Shown in pieces: positions 9,403 through 18,785 of a DNA stretch of 64,000 nucleotides (its first letter is position 1; each line of letters begins with the position of its first letter). The stretch lies in assembly GCF_002514725.1 (NCBI RefSeq), contig NZ_NTLB01000004.1:525360-589359 (forward strand), in the 5' to 3' direction. This DNA comes from Mangrovitalea sediminis (lineage in GTDB: Bacteria; Pseudomonadota; Gammaproteobacteria; Pseudomonadales; Oleiphilaceae). The position numbers and the translations under genes are program-made. The notes below the pieces were generated by a model, which searched no databases, was not told the DNA's origin, and saw only the letters and a list, made by a program, of their open reading frames with translations.

Positions 9403-10170
9403 GTGTGCCTGATGCTATTTGCGTTGCAGCAACACCCACGCTTCCCACTCATTCTCGCGGCGAACCGCGATGAATTCCATGCCCGCCCCACCCTTGCGAT
9501 GCATTGGTGGCCGGATCGCGATATCCTCGCCGGACGCGACGAACAGTCCGGCGGCACCTGGATGGGAATTACGAGGAATGGCCGTGTCGCCGCCGTCACC
9601 AATTACCGCTCGGGACGCCCCGAGCCCGCCTCGCGCAGCCGCGGCGAACTCCCGTTAAAGGCACTGGCAGGAGAACACGAAAACCCTGACTTTGCGAAAA
9701 CCCTGGAGCAGGATGCCGACCTATATGGCGGTTTCAACCTGATTTGGCTGAATGGTCGTGGCGGACTCTACAGCAGCAATCGCGACAACGTCAGCTTCCG
9801 GCGCATGTTTCGTGGCACTTTCGGCCTAAGCAATCACCTACTGCAAACCGCCTGGCCCAAAGTTGAACGGGGCCGCACCGCTCTCAAGCAAGTTATGACT
9901 GCAGCAACCTCGGTGGAGGAACTACACGAACAGTTGCTGACCATGCTGGGCGACACTCTCCAGGCGCCCGACAGCAACCTGCCAGACACCGGCGTTGGAC
10001 CAGAAACGGAACGCTTCCTGTCGCCTCTGTTTATTCGCGGGCCAGGCTACGGAACCCGCGCCAGCACGGTCATTACCCGCGACACCAACGGCACACTCAC
10101 CGTCAGCGAAATCAGCTTCGGCCCCGATGGCCGGCGAGAAGGCGAACAACGTTTCCAGTGGCAACCCTGA
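9403..10170 (+). CDS. NRDE/TANGO2 family protein
   Basis: The 255-residue product carries the family name motif NRDE in LILAANRDEF (about residues 16-25) and GGTWMGI shortly after. I placed the start at the GTG at 9403, with GGAG 7 bases upstream. This gives the N-terminus MCLMLFAL, so that cysteine becomes residue 2 as in TANGO2 and its bacterial relatives, which begin MC. The Cys2 position suggests an Ntn-hydrolase-like fold. Eukaryotic TANGO2 has been linked to heme or lipid metabolism, but the bacterial role is not established. Confidence 0.85.
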   Translation: MCLMLFALQQHPRFPLILAANRDEFHARPTLAMHWWPDRDILAGRDEQSGGTWMGITRNGRVAAVTNYRSGRPEPASRSRGELPLKALAGEHENPDFAKTLEQDADLYGGFNLIWLNGRGGLYSSNRDNVSFRRMFRGTFGLSNHLLQTAWPKVERGRTALKQVMTAATSVEELHEQLLTMLGDTLQAPDSNLPDTGVGPETERFLSPLFIRGPGYGTRASTVITRDTNGTLTVSEISFGPDGRREGEQRFQWQP

Positions 10171-10182
10171 GCCGGGAATGGA

Positions 10183-10746
10183 TTATGTCGGGTCCTGCCG
10201 CTCACGTCGCTGACGCAGGGCCCGGGACTGGCACTCCAGCACATGCTGCACCAGCACTTCACGATCGGCCTCGGCAAGATTCTCGAAGTCCGCACGGATA
10301 AGATAGCCATCCCCACTCTGATCGCAGGAAATGACGCGGGCAACAATTCGCACGTGTTCGCCGTCGGGATAAAACACCAGATTCAGCACCACATGCTCAC
10401 CGGTCTTGTACCATTCGTCGACGGGGAACAAGATACCGCCAGCACTGAGGCTGACGTCCTCCACACGGAGATCGGCAGATTCCGATGCGCCAGCCTGGCG
10501 AAACATCTCCATCATCAGATTGAGCTTGCGGTCCAGCAACGCCAGCGTTTTGCCCAGCCGGGGCGATTCCTCGGAGACAACCTCCAGCTCGTAGCGCAGC
10601 TCCTGCTCCAGCGTTTCCAGTTTCGCGTTCATGGAAAGCCGGGACAGCTCAGACGCCAGCTCCACCTCATCACGCAGCCGCGCGTGACTCATCGCAACGC
10701 GATCCTTGATCCGAAAATACCGACGCCTTTCTTTACCCTGCCACAC
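10183..10746 (-). CDS. PilZ domain protein, probably atypical (tPilZ-like) c-di-GMP effector
   Basis: The GTG at 10746 has GGAGA about 7 bases upstream and gives MWQGKERRRYFRIKD, 187 residues. The N-terminal RRYFR resembles the RxxxR c-di-GMP motif, and SLSAGG near residue 102 replaces the usual (D/N)xSxxG. Between them lie about 90 residues that read as long amphipathic helices (LRDEVELASELSRL... LGKTLALLDRKLNLM). That layout fits the tetrameric PilZ class with inserted heptad helices better than a canonical PilZ. The weakened second motif makes actual c-di-GMP binding uncertain. Confidence 0.65.
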   Translation of the reverse strand: MWQGKERRRYFRIKDRVAMSHARLRDEVELASELSRLSMNAKLETLEQELRYELEVVSEESPRLGKTLALLDRKLNLMMEMFRQAGASESADLRVEDVSLSAGGILFPVDEWYKTGEHVVLNLVFYPDGEHVRIVARVISCDQSGDGYLIRADFENLAEADREVLVQHVLECQSRALRQRRERQDPT

Positions 10747-10922
10747 GCTGGCTCTCCACAGATCGATCAAAAGAAGTCCTGGCGGTGATTGACACCCTAC
10801 CATTAAGCATACCCCGTAACGGCTATCCAGGCCGCATTTTCAGGCAATACCTCGCATGCGGAAGGCTTTGCAACCGGACAAGGTCAAAAAACCGAATGGG
10901 GCAACAACGCCAGCTTCGCTGT

Positions 10923-10928
10923 TATACT
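10923..10928 (+). promoter_or_regulatory. Candidate -10 element for xseB-ispA
   Basis: TATACT, preceded by T, lies 40 bases before the proposed xseB ATG. No convincing -35 is visible at the right spacing, so this is a weak call. Confidence 0.35.
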
Positions 10929-10968
10929 GGCGCCTCCTTTTTCACCGATAATGATCGACAGGGCCATC

Positions 10969-11223
10969 ATGACAGAGGAAGGCGTTACCCGCGTTGCCGA
11001 TTTCGAGAAGGCACTCAGCGAACTGGAGGAACTCGTTCGCAAACTGGAACAGGGTGAGTTGTCGCTTGAACAGTCCCTTGCCGCCTTTGAGCGCGGCGTA
11101 AAGCTGACACGTGAATGCCAGACTGCGCTGCGCTCGGCCGAACAACGCGTTCAGCAGTTAATGCAACGGGAAGATGGCAGCGTTGAGAGTATGCCGTTTC
11201 AGCCGGATGCCGATGCAGAATGA
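10969..11223 (+). CDS. xseB: Exodeoxyribonuclease VII small subunit
   Basis: This 84-residue protein contains the family core [32 protein letters not shown] (read in pieces), forming two helices that bind the large subunit XseA. I took the ATG at 10969, which has AGGG at a proper distance, over the ATG at 10951, which has none. The stop overlaps the ispA start (ATGA at 11220), the usual xseB-ispA coupling. The large subunit is not in this window. Confidence 0.95.
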   Translation: MTEEGVTRVADFEKALSELEELVRKLEQGELSLEQSLAAFERGVKLTRECQTALRSAEQRVQQLMQREDGSVESMPFQPDADAE

Positions 11224-12104
11224 GTGTCGAAAACTACTTTCAGCAGTGCCGTGCGCAAATCGATGCGGCATTGGACCGCGCGCTGCCCACGCCGGAACAG
11301 CGCTTCGGCCAGCTTCACGAAGCCATGCGCTACAGTGTTCTGGGCGACGGCAAGCGTATTCGCCCCGTCCTGACCCTGGCGACGGCCGAAGCCTTCTCGG
11401 TCCCCGTTGAACGGGTACTGGCGCCAGCCTGCGCCGTAGAGCTGATCCATGCGTATTCGCTGATCCACGACGATCTGCCCGCCATGGATGATGACGACCT
11501 GCGCCGTGGACGTCCCACCTGCCATATTGCCTTTGATGAAGCCACCGCTATCCTGGCCGGTGACGCGCTCCAGGCACTGGCCTTTGAACTCCTGGCTACG
11601 GCACCAGCGCTGTCTGCCGATATCCGCTTGCGCATGATCCAGGCGCTGACCAGTGCCAGCGGACATAGTGGAATGGTGGGGGGACAGGCTATCGACCTCG
11701 CTGCTGTCGGCGCTCAACCGCGCCTCGAGGATATCGAGCGGATGCACCGCTGCAAGACCGGGGCACTGATCGAGTGTGCCGTCAACCTGGGCGCCCTGAC
11801 CGCAGCCGACGCGGCCACTCCCTGGATGGACGGATTGCAACACTACGCCCAATCGATTGGCTTGGCGTTTCAGGTCCAGGACGACATCCTCGACGTCGAG
11901 GGGCAAACCGAAACGCTGGGCAAGCAACAAGGTGCCGATATCGCTCGCAACAAGCCCACCTATCCAACCCTCTTGGGCATGGACGGCGCCAAACAGCTGC
12001 TGCAGCGTCTGCACCAGCATGCGTGCGACAGCGTGTCCTCACTGGGTTCGCGTGGTGAGCGATTAAGGGCGATTGCCGACTTCGTGGTACAGCGTCATCG
12101 CTGA
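11220..12104 (+). CDS. ispA: Farnesyl diphosphate synthase
   Basis: IspA condenses DMAPP and IPP to geranyl and then farnesyl diphosphate. The first aspartate-rich motif, [14 protein letters not shown], is at about residues 83-96 and the second, DDILD, at about 221-225; both coordinate magnesium. [11 protein letters not shown] before the first motif is the chain-length region typical of short-chain enzymes. The length (294) is normal. It is translationally coupled to xseB and followed by dxs, so the operon supplies precursors at both ends of isoprenoid synthesis. Confidence 0.96.
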   Translation: MSVENYFQQCRAQIDAALDRALPTPEQRFGQLHEAMRYSVLGDGKRIRPVLTLATAEAFSVPVERVLAPACAVELIHAYSLIHDDLPAMDDDDLRRGRPTCHIAFDEATAILAGDALQALAFELLATAPALSADIRLRMIQALTSASGHSGMVGGQAIDLAAVGAQPRLEDIERMHRCKTGALIECAVNLGALTAADAATPWMDGLQHYAQSIGLAFQVQDDILDVEGQTETLGKQQGADIARNKPTYPTLLGMDGAKQLLQRLHQHACDSVSSLGSRGERLRAIADFVVQRHR

Positions 12105-12186
12105 ACAGGGGCCAGTATGGCCTCCAGCTCCTTGTTTAGCGCCCGAGATTTGCCGCTAAGCAATGAAATCAACCGCATTGATCCCG

Positions 12187-12192
12187 TATAAT
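12187..12192 (+). promoter_or_regulatory. Candidate -10 element for dxs
   Basis: A perfect TATAAT lies 38 bases before the proposed dxs ATG. It covers the earlier in-frame ATG at 12191, which argues that translation starts at 12230. No clear -35 was found, so dxs may have both its own promoter and readthrough from xseB-ispA. Confidence 0.5.
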
Positions 12193-12229
12193 GCGGATAT
12201 CATTTCGCAAAACTGAAGCTCAGAGCCGG

Positions 12230-14173
12230 ATGCAGGACACCTACGTATTTCAGGAAATTCCCACACGGCGCCCTAACACACCGTTGCTGGACCGCATCGA
12301 TTCACCGGCCCAACTCCGCTTACTGGACGACGACCAGCTGGTTCAGGTGGCAAGGGAACTCCGCTCGTTTCTACTCTGGTCTGTCGGCCAGTCCGGTGGA
12401 CATTTCGGCGCAGGCCTCGGCGTGATCGAACTGACACTGGCATTGCACTATGTGTTCAACACGCCGGAAGATCGCCTGGTCTGGGATGTGGGCCATCAGG
12501 CTTATCCGCACAAGATCCTGACGGGCCGGCGCGAGCAGTTGACCAGCATCCGCAAACGGGATGGGCTGGCCGGTTTTCCCAACCGCGGCGAAAGCGAATA
12601 CGACACCTTCGGGGTCGGCCATTCCAGCACCTCGATCAGCGCTGCGCTGGGCATGGCAATTGCCGCACGCCTGAAAGGCATCTCCCGCAAGAGCATTGCG
12701 GTCATCGGCGATGGCGCCATGACGGCAGGCCTGGCTTTCGAGGCGTTGAACCATGCCAGCGATCTCGATTCAGACCTGCTGGTCGTTCTCAACGACAACG
12801 ACATGTCGATTTCCCACAATGTCGGCGGCCTCTCCAACTATTTCGCCCGCCTGCTGTCGAGCCGCACCTATAACCAGATGCGTGACAGCAGCAAGAAAGT
12901 CCTGTCCAGCGCCCCAAACCTCATGGCGCTGGCCAAGAAAACCGAAGAACACGTCAAGGGCATGATTTCCCCCGGCACGCTGTTCGAGGAGCTAGGGTTC
13001 AACTATATCGGGCCAGTCGACGGCCACGACCTGCCCTTGCTGCTGGAAACCCTGCGCAATATTCGCGACCTGGATGGCCCCCAGTTCCTTCACGTGGTCA
13101 CCCAGAAAGGCAAGGGCTTCGCACCGGCCGAGCGCGACCCGATTGGCTACCACGCCATCAACAAGATCGAACCGAAGCCCACGGTACAGCCCACGCCGGT
13201 CCCAAGCGCACCGAAAAAACCCAAATACTCCAATGTATTCGGGCAATGGCTGTGCGACATGGCCGAAGCGGACCCTCGTGTCGTCGGCATAACCCCGGCC
13301 ATGCGTGAAGGCTCTGACCTGGTAGCGTTTTCCGAACGCTTCCCGGATCGCTATTTCGACGTCGCCATTGCTGAACAGCATGCCGTGACCCTGGCAGCAG
13401 GATTGGCTTGCGACGGCGCCAAGCCAGTGGTGGCCATCTATTCGACCTTCCTGCAGCGAGCATACGATCAACTGATCCACGACGTTGCAATCCAGAACCT
13501 CGACGTCCTGTTCGCCATCGATCGTGCCGGACTGGTCGGCGAGGACGGCCCCACCCACGCCGGGGCCTTCGACCTGACCTACCTGCGCTGCGTGCCGAAC
13601 ATGGTGATCATGGTACCTTCCGACGAGAACGAAACCCGTCAGATGCTGTATACAGGCCTCGAACATACCGGCCCAGCAGCTGTGCGCTACCCTCGCGGCA
13701 CGGGTCCCGGCACGGAAATCGTCGCAGAGATGAGCGCCCTGCCCCTGGGCAAGGGCCGCCTGGCCCGCCAGGGTCATCGGGTGGCGATTCTCGCTTTCGG
13801 GACCGTACTCGCCGCTGGCCTGGAGGCTGCCGAACCCTTGAACGCCACTGTCGCCGACATGCGGTTCGTCAAACCACTGGACGAGGCATTGATCGACAGC
13901 CTCGCAGACAGTCATGACCTGTTGGTGACGTTGGAAGAAAACGTGATTGCCGGTGGCGCGGGCTCTGCCGTGGTGGAATATCTCAACAGCCGCAGCCGCA
14001 CCCTGCCCGTGCTGCAACTGGGCCTACCTGACCGTTTCGTCGATCACGGAAAGCACAGCGAGCAACTTCACGAATGCGGACTGGACGCCGAAGGCATCCT
14101 GTCTTCTATTCGTCACCGTCTGCAGACATTGGAAAAAGACACTCAGAACCTGCGCCTGGCACAGCACCTCTGA
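12230..14173 (+). CDS. dxs: 1-deoxy-D-xylulose-5-phosphate synthase
   Basis: Dxs joins pyruvate and glyceraldehyde-3-phosphate to make DXP, the first step of the MEP isoprenoid pathway, with thiamine diphosphate. The motif [15 protein letters not shown] (about residues 161-175) and the downstream NDNDMSIS bind the cofactor. [18 protein letters not shown] near residue 435 is the transketolase-like middle domain signature, and the C-terminal domain is complete. The start at 12230 (MQDTYVF) gives 647 residues; see the -10 element over the earlier ATG. The gene converges on ribA. Confidence 0.96.
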   Translation: MQDTYVFQEIPTRRPNTPLLDRIDSPAQLRLLDDDQLVQVARELRSFLLWSVGQSGGHFGAGLGVIELTLALHYVFNTPEDRLVWDVGHQAYPHKILTGRREQLTSIRKRDGLAGFPNRGESEYDTFGVGHSSTSISAALGMAIAARLKGISRKSIAVIGDGAMTAGLAFEALNHASDLDSDLLVVLNDNDMSISHNVGGLSNYFARLLSSRTYNQMRDSSKKVLSSAPNLMALAKKTEEHVKGMISPGTLFEELGFNYIGPVDGHDLPLLLETLRNIRDLDGPQFLHVVTQKGKGFAPAERDPIGYHAINKIEPKPTVQPTPVPSAPKKPKYSNVFGQWLCDMAEADPRVVGITPAMREGSDLVAFSERFPDRYFDVAIAEQHAVTLAAGLACDGAKPVVAIYSTFLQRAYDQLIHDVAIQNLDVLFAIDRAGLVGEDGPTHAGAFDLTYLRCVPNMVIMVPSDENETRQMLYTGLEHTGPAAVRYPRGTGPGTEIVAEMSALPLGKGRLARQGHRVAILAFGTVLAAGLEAAEPLNATVADMRFVKPLDEALIDSLADSHDLLVTLEENVIAGGAGSAVVEYLNSRSRTLPVLQLGLPDRFVDHGKHSEQLHECGLDAEGILSSIRHRLQTLEKDTQNLRLAQHL

Positions 14174-14187
14174 GCAGAGGATAGATC

Positions 14188-14217
14188 GGCGCCGGGCAGC
14201 TGATGATGCCTGGCGCC
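14188..14217. terminator. Hairpin between convergent dxs and ribA (no T-tract)
   Basis: Arms 14188-14198 and 14207-14217 pair over 11 bp with one G-T wobble and an 8-base loop. No T-run follows on either strand, so it may act as a transcript-end structure rather than a classic intrinsic terminator. Confidence 0.55.
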
Positions 14218-14225
14218 GGGATAAC

Positions 14226-14837
14226 TCAAAGCGCGTCGTCGTCCTGATGGGTGTTCAGCCAGTGGCCCATCTTCGACATTTTCGTATCCAGGTAATGTTC
14301 GTTGTGAGGATTGCGCCCCACTTGCAGCGATACCCGCTCGACGACATCGATACCCAATTCCCTCAGGGCTTCCACCTTCTTCGGATTATTGGTCATCAAG
14401 CGCAGTTGGTGAATGCCCAGATGCGCCAGCATGTCCTTGCACATGCTGTAGTCACGCAGGTCGGCGGCAAAGCCCAGGCGCTCGTTAGCTTCGACGGTAT
14501 CCGCCCCCTCATCCTGTAAATGGTAGGCTCGGATCTTGTTGAGCAAGCCGATACCCCGGCCTTCCTGTCGAAGATAGAGAAGAATACCGCGCCCCTCACG
14601 GGCAATACTGCGCAACGCCTCTTCCAGCTGATAACCGCAGTCACAGCGCATACTGAACAGGGCATCGCCGGTGAGACACTCGGAATGGGTACGACCGAGA
14701 ACCGGTGCACCATCGGTAACGTCACCGAGTGTCAGCGCCACGTGCTCTCTGCCCGTATCCGGTTCTTCGAAGCCGTGCATGCGAAAGACCCCGAACGGCG
14801 TCGGGAGACGGCAAGAATCAATGAAACGAACGACCAC
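14226..14837 (-). CDS. ribA: GTP cyclohydrolase II
   Basis: RibA opens GTP in the first step of riboflavin synthesis. The zinc cysteines are visible in [19 protein letters not shown], followed by the substrate loop [10 protein letters not shown]. The frame opens about 30 codons earlier, but the GTG at 14837 has GAGG 7 bases upstream and gives [16 protein letters not shown], close to known N-termini and to the normal family length (203 residues). It stands alone on the minus strand and is a stand-alone RibA, not a RibBA fusion. Confidence 0.95.
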   Translation of the reverse strand: MVVRFIDSCRLPTPFGVFRMHGFEEPDTGREHVALTLGDVTDGAPVLGRTHSECLTGDALFSMRCDCGYQLEEALRSIAREGRGILLYLRQEGRGIGLLNKIRAYHLQDEGADTVEANERLGFAADLRDYSMCKDMLAHLGIHQLRLMTNNPKKVEALRELGIDVVERVSLQVGRNPHNEHYLDTKMSKMGHWLNTHQDDDAL

Positions 14838-14956
14838 CGGATAACCTCGCAATTCTAAAGGCCGCGGCATTTTAGCAGAAGGCGCGACGGACAGCGACAC
14901 GGCGTCGCGGGCTAAAGCGGCCATCATCGCCTGTCACGGATGGATTGAGTAGCTCC

Positions 14957-15967
14957 CTAACCGCCTGTCGCATTCATAAAGCGCAGGATCTGCGGTTCGG
15001 ATTGCAGGTCGAAGTGATGCCGTTCAGGCTTGACCGTCATGGCCTCAACGATGGCCCGCCGCAGCGGCGCATCGTCTTCGGGATGAGCCCGCACAACGGC
15101 GCGGAGATCCACCGAGTGCTCGTTACCGAGGCACAGTAACAAGCGCCCCTCGGCAGTCAGTCGCACCCGGTTACAGGCAGCACAGAAGTTCTCACTGTGC
15201 GGCGAAATAAAACCGATGCGGCTTTCATGGCCGGGCACCCGGTAGTATCGTGACGGGCCACCTGAATCATCGGCAATGGGCTCCAGAGGAAATGCCGGCG
15301 CCAACAGCCCCCTCACTTCCTCGCTGGAACAGAATGCCTCATGACGGCTGTGCTCAGAGATCACGCCCAGCGGCATCTCTTCGATAAAACTGATGTCCAG
15401 TCGACGCTCCAGCGCAAAACGGACCAGGTCACTCACCTCATCGTCATTGCGTCCGCGCAGAATGACCGCATTCAACTTGATACGCTGGAAACCGGCGGCA
15501 CGTGCGGTTTCAATCCCCGCCAACACCTGAGCCAACTGGCCCGTGCGGGTTAGTTGGCGAAAGCGGTCCTCATCCAGGCTGTCGAGACTGACATTAATCC
15601 GCTTAACGCCTGCCGCCGCCAGCGATGACGCAAACTCTGCCAGGCGCCCGCCATTGGTCGTCATACAGAGTTCGTCGAGCCCCGCCAAGTTACCCAGTTG
15701 CGAGGCCAGATCCACCAAACCACGCCTGACCAGAGGCTCCCCTCCGGTCAGACGTATCTTGCGGACGCCAAGTTCGACGAAGACACGGGCAATACGGGCC
15801 ATTTCCTCAATACTGAGGACCTGGGCCCGCGGCAGGAAGGTCATATCCTCCGCCATGCAATACACGCAACGGAAATCACAGCGGTCCGTGACCGACAACC
15901 GCAGATAGGTGACCCGACGGCCAAATCTGTCGATCAACATAGAGTCGGTTCCGCTGGCACCAGACAT
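14957..15967 (-). CDS. moaA: GTP 3',8-cyclase (molybdenum cofactor synthesis)
   Basis: MoaA is a radical SAM enzyme that converts GTP to the cyclic intermediate of molybdopterin synthesis. The SAM cluster cysteines are C30, C34 and C37 in [10 protein letters not shown]. The C-terminal cluster cysteines are in [11 protein letters not shown] with a third in LLLCLG. The protein ends in GG, as is required in this family for activity. The ATG follows the moaC stop directly, with GAGGTG 6 bases upstream. Length 336 is typical. Confidence 0.97.
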   Translation of the reverse strand: MSGASGTDSMLIDRFGRRVTYLRLSVTDRCDFRCVYCMAEDMTFLPRAQVLSIEEMARIARVFVELGVRKIRLTGGEPLVRRGLVDLASQLGNLAGLDELCMTTNGGRLAEFASSLAAAGVKRINVSLDSLDEDRFRQLTRTGQLAQVLAGIETARAAGFQRIKLNAVILRGRNDDEVSDLVRFALERRLDISFIEEMPLGVISEHSRHEAFCSSEEVRGLLAPAFPLEPIADDSGGPSRYYRVPGHESRIGFISPHSENFCAACNRVRLTAEGRLLLCLGNEHSVDLRAVVRAHPEDDAPLRRAIVEAMTVKPERHHFDLQSEPQILRFMNATGG

Positions 15968-16462
15968 TCAGCGCACCTCGCCTGTCGCGTCGGCCACCCA
16001 GTGCCCGGAACGTCCGCCGGACTTTTCCAGCAACCGAGTCGACTCGATGACCATACCCCGGTCGACGGCTTTGCACATATCGTATAGCGTCAAGGCTGTC
16101 ACGGAAGCTGCTGTGAGCGCTTCCATCTCCACACCTGTACGGTCCGCCAGGCGACACAGCACTTCGATGCGCAGGCCTGCGCTGTCGTCACAGGGAGCAA
16201 TATCCACTTTGACGGCCGTCAGGTTAAGCGCATGACAGAGCGGAATCAGTTCATGGGTCTTTTTAGCCGCCATGATACCGGCGATGCGGGCGGTCGCCAG
16301 CACATCCCCTTTCGGGTGACGTCCTTCCAGCACCATATCCAGTGTCGCGGGTTGCATCCGAATAATGGCCTCGGCACGCGCCTCGCGCTGCGTTACAGCC
16401 TTGCCGGTGACGTCAACCATACGTGCCGCGCCACTCTCATCCAGATGCGTCAATCGAGTCAC
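15968..16462 (-). CDS. moaC: Cyclic pyranopterin monophosphate synthase
   Basis: MoaC makes cPMP from the MoaA product. Landmarks are [18 protein letters not shown] near the N-terminus, [16 protein letters not shown] (the conserved catalytic segment) and [23 protein letters not shown]. The frame opens with a GTG at 16486, but that stretch contains a strong GGAGGTGA site. Translation from the GTG at 16462 gives MTRLTHLDE and 164 residues, matching the family. The spacing of 10 bases is a little long. It is directly followed by moaA. Confidence 0.94.
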   Translation of the reverse strand: MTRLTHLDESGAARMVDVTGKAVTQREARAEAIIRMQPATLDMVLEGRHPKGDVLATARIAGIMAAKKTHELIPLCHALNLTAVKVDIAPCDDSAGLRIEVLCRLADRTGVEMEALTAASVTALTLYDMCKAVDRGMVIESTRLLEKSGGRSGHWVADATGEVR

Positions 16463-16518
16463 GTTACAGTCACCTCCCGCCTGCACTTACGTTTCTGACA
16501 GGATACCAGATGCGCGAC

Positions 16519-17457
16519 TTACCACCACGCGCTGATTGCTGCAACACCGCGGCCACCGTGCTGCCGGGCTGTGGTGATATCCGCCTCGCCCAATCCACCC
16601 AAGGCATATACAGGGAGATGACTTTGGGCGACCGCTGTTTCAAACCCCGACCACCCGATCGGCGGTGCTTCCGGATGACTTTGGGTGGGCATGACCGGAG
16701 ATAAGGTCGCCAAATCGGCCTTCAAGGTGGAGGCATGCTGCAATTGTTCGATCGAGTGACAGGATACTCCGAGCAGGAGGTTATCTCTCACAGGACGGTC
16801 GTCGAGATCGGCGGCCAGCCGCCAGGGCAGATGTACGCCATCGGCAGGCACCCGATCCAGCATCTGCGGATTCCCGTGCAACATCAAGCGCACGTCATGA
16901 CGACGACAAAGCGTCAGCGCCGAGGCAGCCAGCAAAACGTAGTCTTCGTCATTAAGGTTGGGTGCGCGCAACACCACGAGAGGGAGGCAGTGCTGGTTCA
17001 GCACCTTTTCCAGCCGGGACAACAAGGATTGCGGACTCTCCGCAGCCCCGGTAATGAGATAGCGGTCAGGTAACCGCAAGGCACGTATGATGGGGCGGTT
17101 CGCCGCGGGAAAATCGGCATCCTGAAGCGCCGCGATATCCAGCCAGAAGACCGGCTGCCCTTCCCGCCCATGGGGCTCACCGCTATAACTATCGATCAAA
17201 CAGACATCCAGAAAGACCCGTTTGTCGCCATAATCGTGCCGGATACCGATCAACGGACTGATCGCCTCGGCGGCAACCCGGATACCCAGCTCTTCATGGA
17301 GTTCACGATCCAGCGCCTGAGCCGTCGTTTCGCCAGGCTCAACCTTGCCGCCGGGGAACTCCAGCAGCCCGCCCTGATGCACATGATCCGGACGGCGAGC
17401 GACCAGAACCTTATCACCCTGGCGGATAACGCCGACAGCCACCTGGATAAAACTCAT
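16519..17457 (-). CDS. Nudix hydrolase fused to a thiamine-phosphate-synthase-like domain (MutT-ThiE)
   Basis: Residues 1-130 are a MutT-type Nudix domain with a complete Nudix box, GGKVEPGETTAQALDRELHEELG cut here at G, at about residues 35-58. It is expected to clean oxidised nucleotides such as 8-oxo-dGTP. Residues 135-312 resemble ThiE, with LGVSCHS near 228 and LSPVMPTQSHPEAPPIGW near 251, and end in GGLGEADI. Typical ThiE has T-x-T-K after the PVF/PT motif; here it reads T-Q-S-H, so synthase activity is doubtful. The same fusion next to argJ and secA is known in Pseudomonas. Confidence 0.88.
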   Translation of the reverse strand: MSFIQVAVGVIRQGDKVLVARRPDHVHQGGLLEFPGGKVEPGETTAQALDRELHEELGIRVAAEAISPLIGIRHDYGDKRVFLDVCLIDSYSGEPHGREGQPVFWLDIAALQDADFPAANRPIIRALRLPDRYLITGAAESPQSLLSRLEKVLNQHCLPLVVLRAPNLNDEDYVLLAASALTLCRRHDVRLMLHGNPQMLDRVPADGVHLPWRLAADLDDRPVRDNLLLGVSCHSIEQLQHASTLKADLATLSPVMPTQSHPEAPPIGWSGFETAVAQSHLPVYALGGLGEADITTARQHGGRGVAAISAWW

Positions 17458-17460
17458 GGC

Positions 17461-18678
17461 TCAGGTGCGGTATTCCGCGTTGATCGTAACGTAGTCGTGA
17501 GAGAAGTCACTGGTCCAGACGGTTTCGCTGACCTTGCCACGGCCAAGCTCGATACGGATCTCGATTTCGGCACGATCCATCACCCCCTGACCGAGCTCCT
17601 CCGTATAGTCCTCAGCGCGGGCACCGTCACGAACGATACAGACATCACCGAGATAGATGCTGATCCCTTCGATAACCAGATCCTCGACACCCGCCCGCCC
17701 GACAGCCGCCAGGATGCGCCCCCAATTGGGGTCTGAGGCATAGAGGGCCGTTTTCACCAGCGGCGACTGCGCCACCGTGTAGGCCACATCCAGCGCCTCC
17801 TTCTGAGTCGCCGCCTGTTCGACACGCACGGTGACGAACTTGGTGGCGCCCTCACCATCGCGAATGATCGCCTGGGCCAAGGTCACAAAGAGTTGCCGGA
17901 GCGCTTCGCGGAAAACCCCCAGATGCGGGCCGTCAGCAGTAATCGCCGGCGCAGCCGAGCGTCCAGTCGCGGTCAGGACACAGGCATCGTTGGTCGACGT
18001 GTCACCGTCGACAGTAATACGATTGAAAGAGCTTTCGACGACCTCGCCCAGTAATGTCTGCAGCAGCGTTTTTTCTATCCGGGCATCCGTCGCTACGAAT
18101 GCGAGCATGGTCGCCATATTGGGGCGAATCATGCCAGCCCCCTTGGAGACACCGGAGAAATGCACCGGATGACCATCAATCTCGATACGGCAAGTCGCAC
18201 CCTTGGGTAAGGTGTCGGTCGTCATGATACCGCTGGCAGCGTCCGCCCAACCGTCGGCACGCAAATCATCGACCGCCGCAGGCAATGCCTTTTCCAGTTT
18301 GTCGACCGGTAACAGTTCACCGATCACGCCGGTGGAGAATGGCAGCACAGTCTCTGTCGCCACGGCCCCCAAGGCAGCCAGGGCACTACAGGTGCGCGTC
18401 GCAGCCTCCAGCCCCGCCTTACCGGTGCCCGCATTGGCATTACCGGTATTGATGACCAGATAACGCGGCACCTGCTGAGACAGGTGTGCCCGCGCCAGGG
18501 TTACCGGTGCCGCGCAAAACTGATTGCGAGTAAATGTGGCCGCGGTCGTACAACCTTCGGCCAACTCGAATACGACGGTATCCTTGCGCCCGGGCTTTTT
18601 GATCCCTGCACTGGCGACACCAATACGAATGCCCTCAATCGGGTGGAAGTCGGGCAAAGGCCCAAGTCCTACCGCCAT
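17461..18678 (-). CDS. argJ: Glutamate N-acetyltransferase / amino-acid N-acetyltransferase
   Basis: ArgJ recycles the acetyl group from N-acetylornithine to glutamate in arginine synthesis. It cleaves itself before a threonine, here in RPNMATMLAF, about residue 190. The start at 18678 gives MAVGLGPLPDFHP, matching Pseudomonas ArgJ, and 405 residues; the frame is open 20 codons further but with no family support. The nearest ribosome site is GGAG 11 bases upstream, longer than ideal. It follows secA after two hairpins. Confidence 0.95.
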   Translation of the reverse strand: MAVGLGPLPDFHPIEGIRIGVASAGIKKPGRKDTVVFELAEGCTTAATFTRNQFCAAPVTLARAHLSQQVPRYLVINTGNANAGTGKAGLEAATRTCSALAALGAVATETVLPFSTGVIGELLPVDKLEKALPAAVDDLRADGWADAASGIMTTDTLPKGATCRIEIDGHPVHFSGVSKGAGMIRPNMATMLAFVATDARIEKTLLQTLLGEVVESSFNRITVDGDTSTNDACVLTATGRSAAPAITADGPHLGVFREALRQLFVTLAQAIIRDGEGATKFVTVRVEQAATQKEALDVAYTVAQSPLVKTALYASDPNWGRILAAVGRAGVEDLVIEGISIYLGDVCIVRDGARAEDYTEELGQGVMDRAEIEIRIELGRGKVSETVWTSDFSHDYVTINAEYRT

Positions 18679-18722
18679 CGGTGCGAACACTCCTATGAGA
18701 TAATTTCTGGAGAGGAAAATGC

Positions 18723-18748
18723 AACAAACCGGGGACAAACCCCGGCTT
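18723..18748 (-). terminator. Rho-independent terminator after secA
   Basis: On the minus strand a 6-bp GC stem (CCGGGG / CCCCGG, 18729-18734 and 18740-18745) with a 5-base loop is followed by TTTGTT. It lies between secA and argJ. Confidence 0.75.
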
Positions 18749-18764
18749 GATGCAGACCTTCAGG

Positions 18765-18785
18765 TCAGGCCGGCTCCCGGCCTGA
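18765..18785 (-). other. Hairpin directly after the secA stop codon
   Basis: A perfect 9-bp stem (18765-18773 with 18777-18785) and a 3-base loop abut the secA TAA. There is no T-run, so it is probably a 3'-end protecting structure upstream of the true terminator. Confidence 0.6.

Noticed and set aside
12992..14017. A 341-codon minus-strand frame
   Set aside because: It is antisense to dxs, which is complete and conserved.
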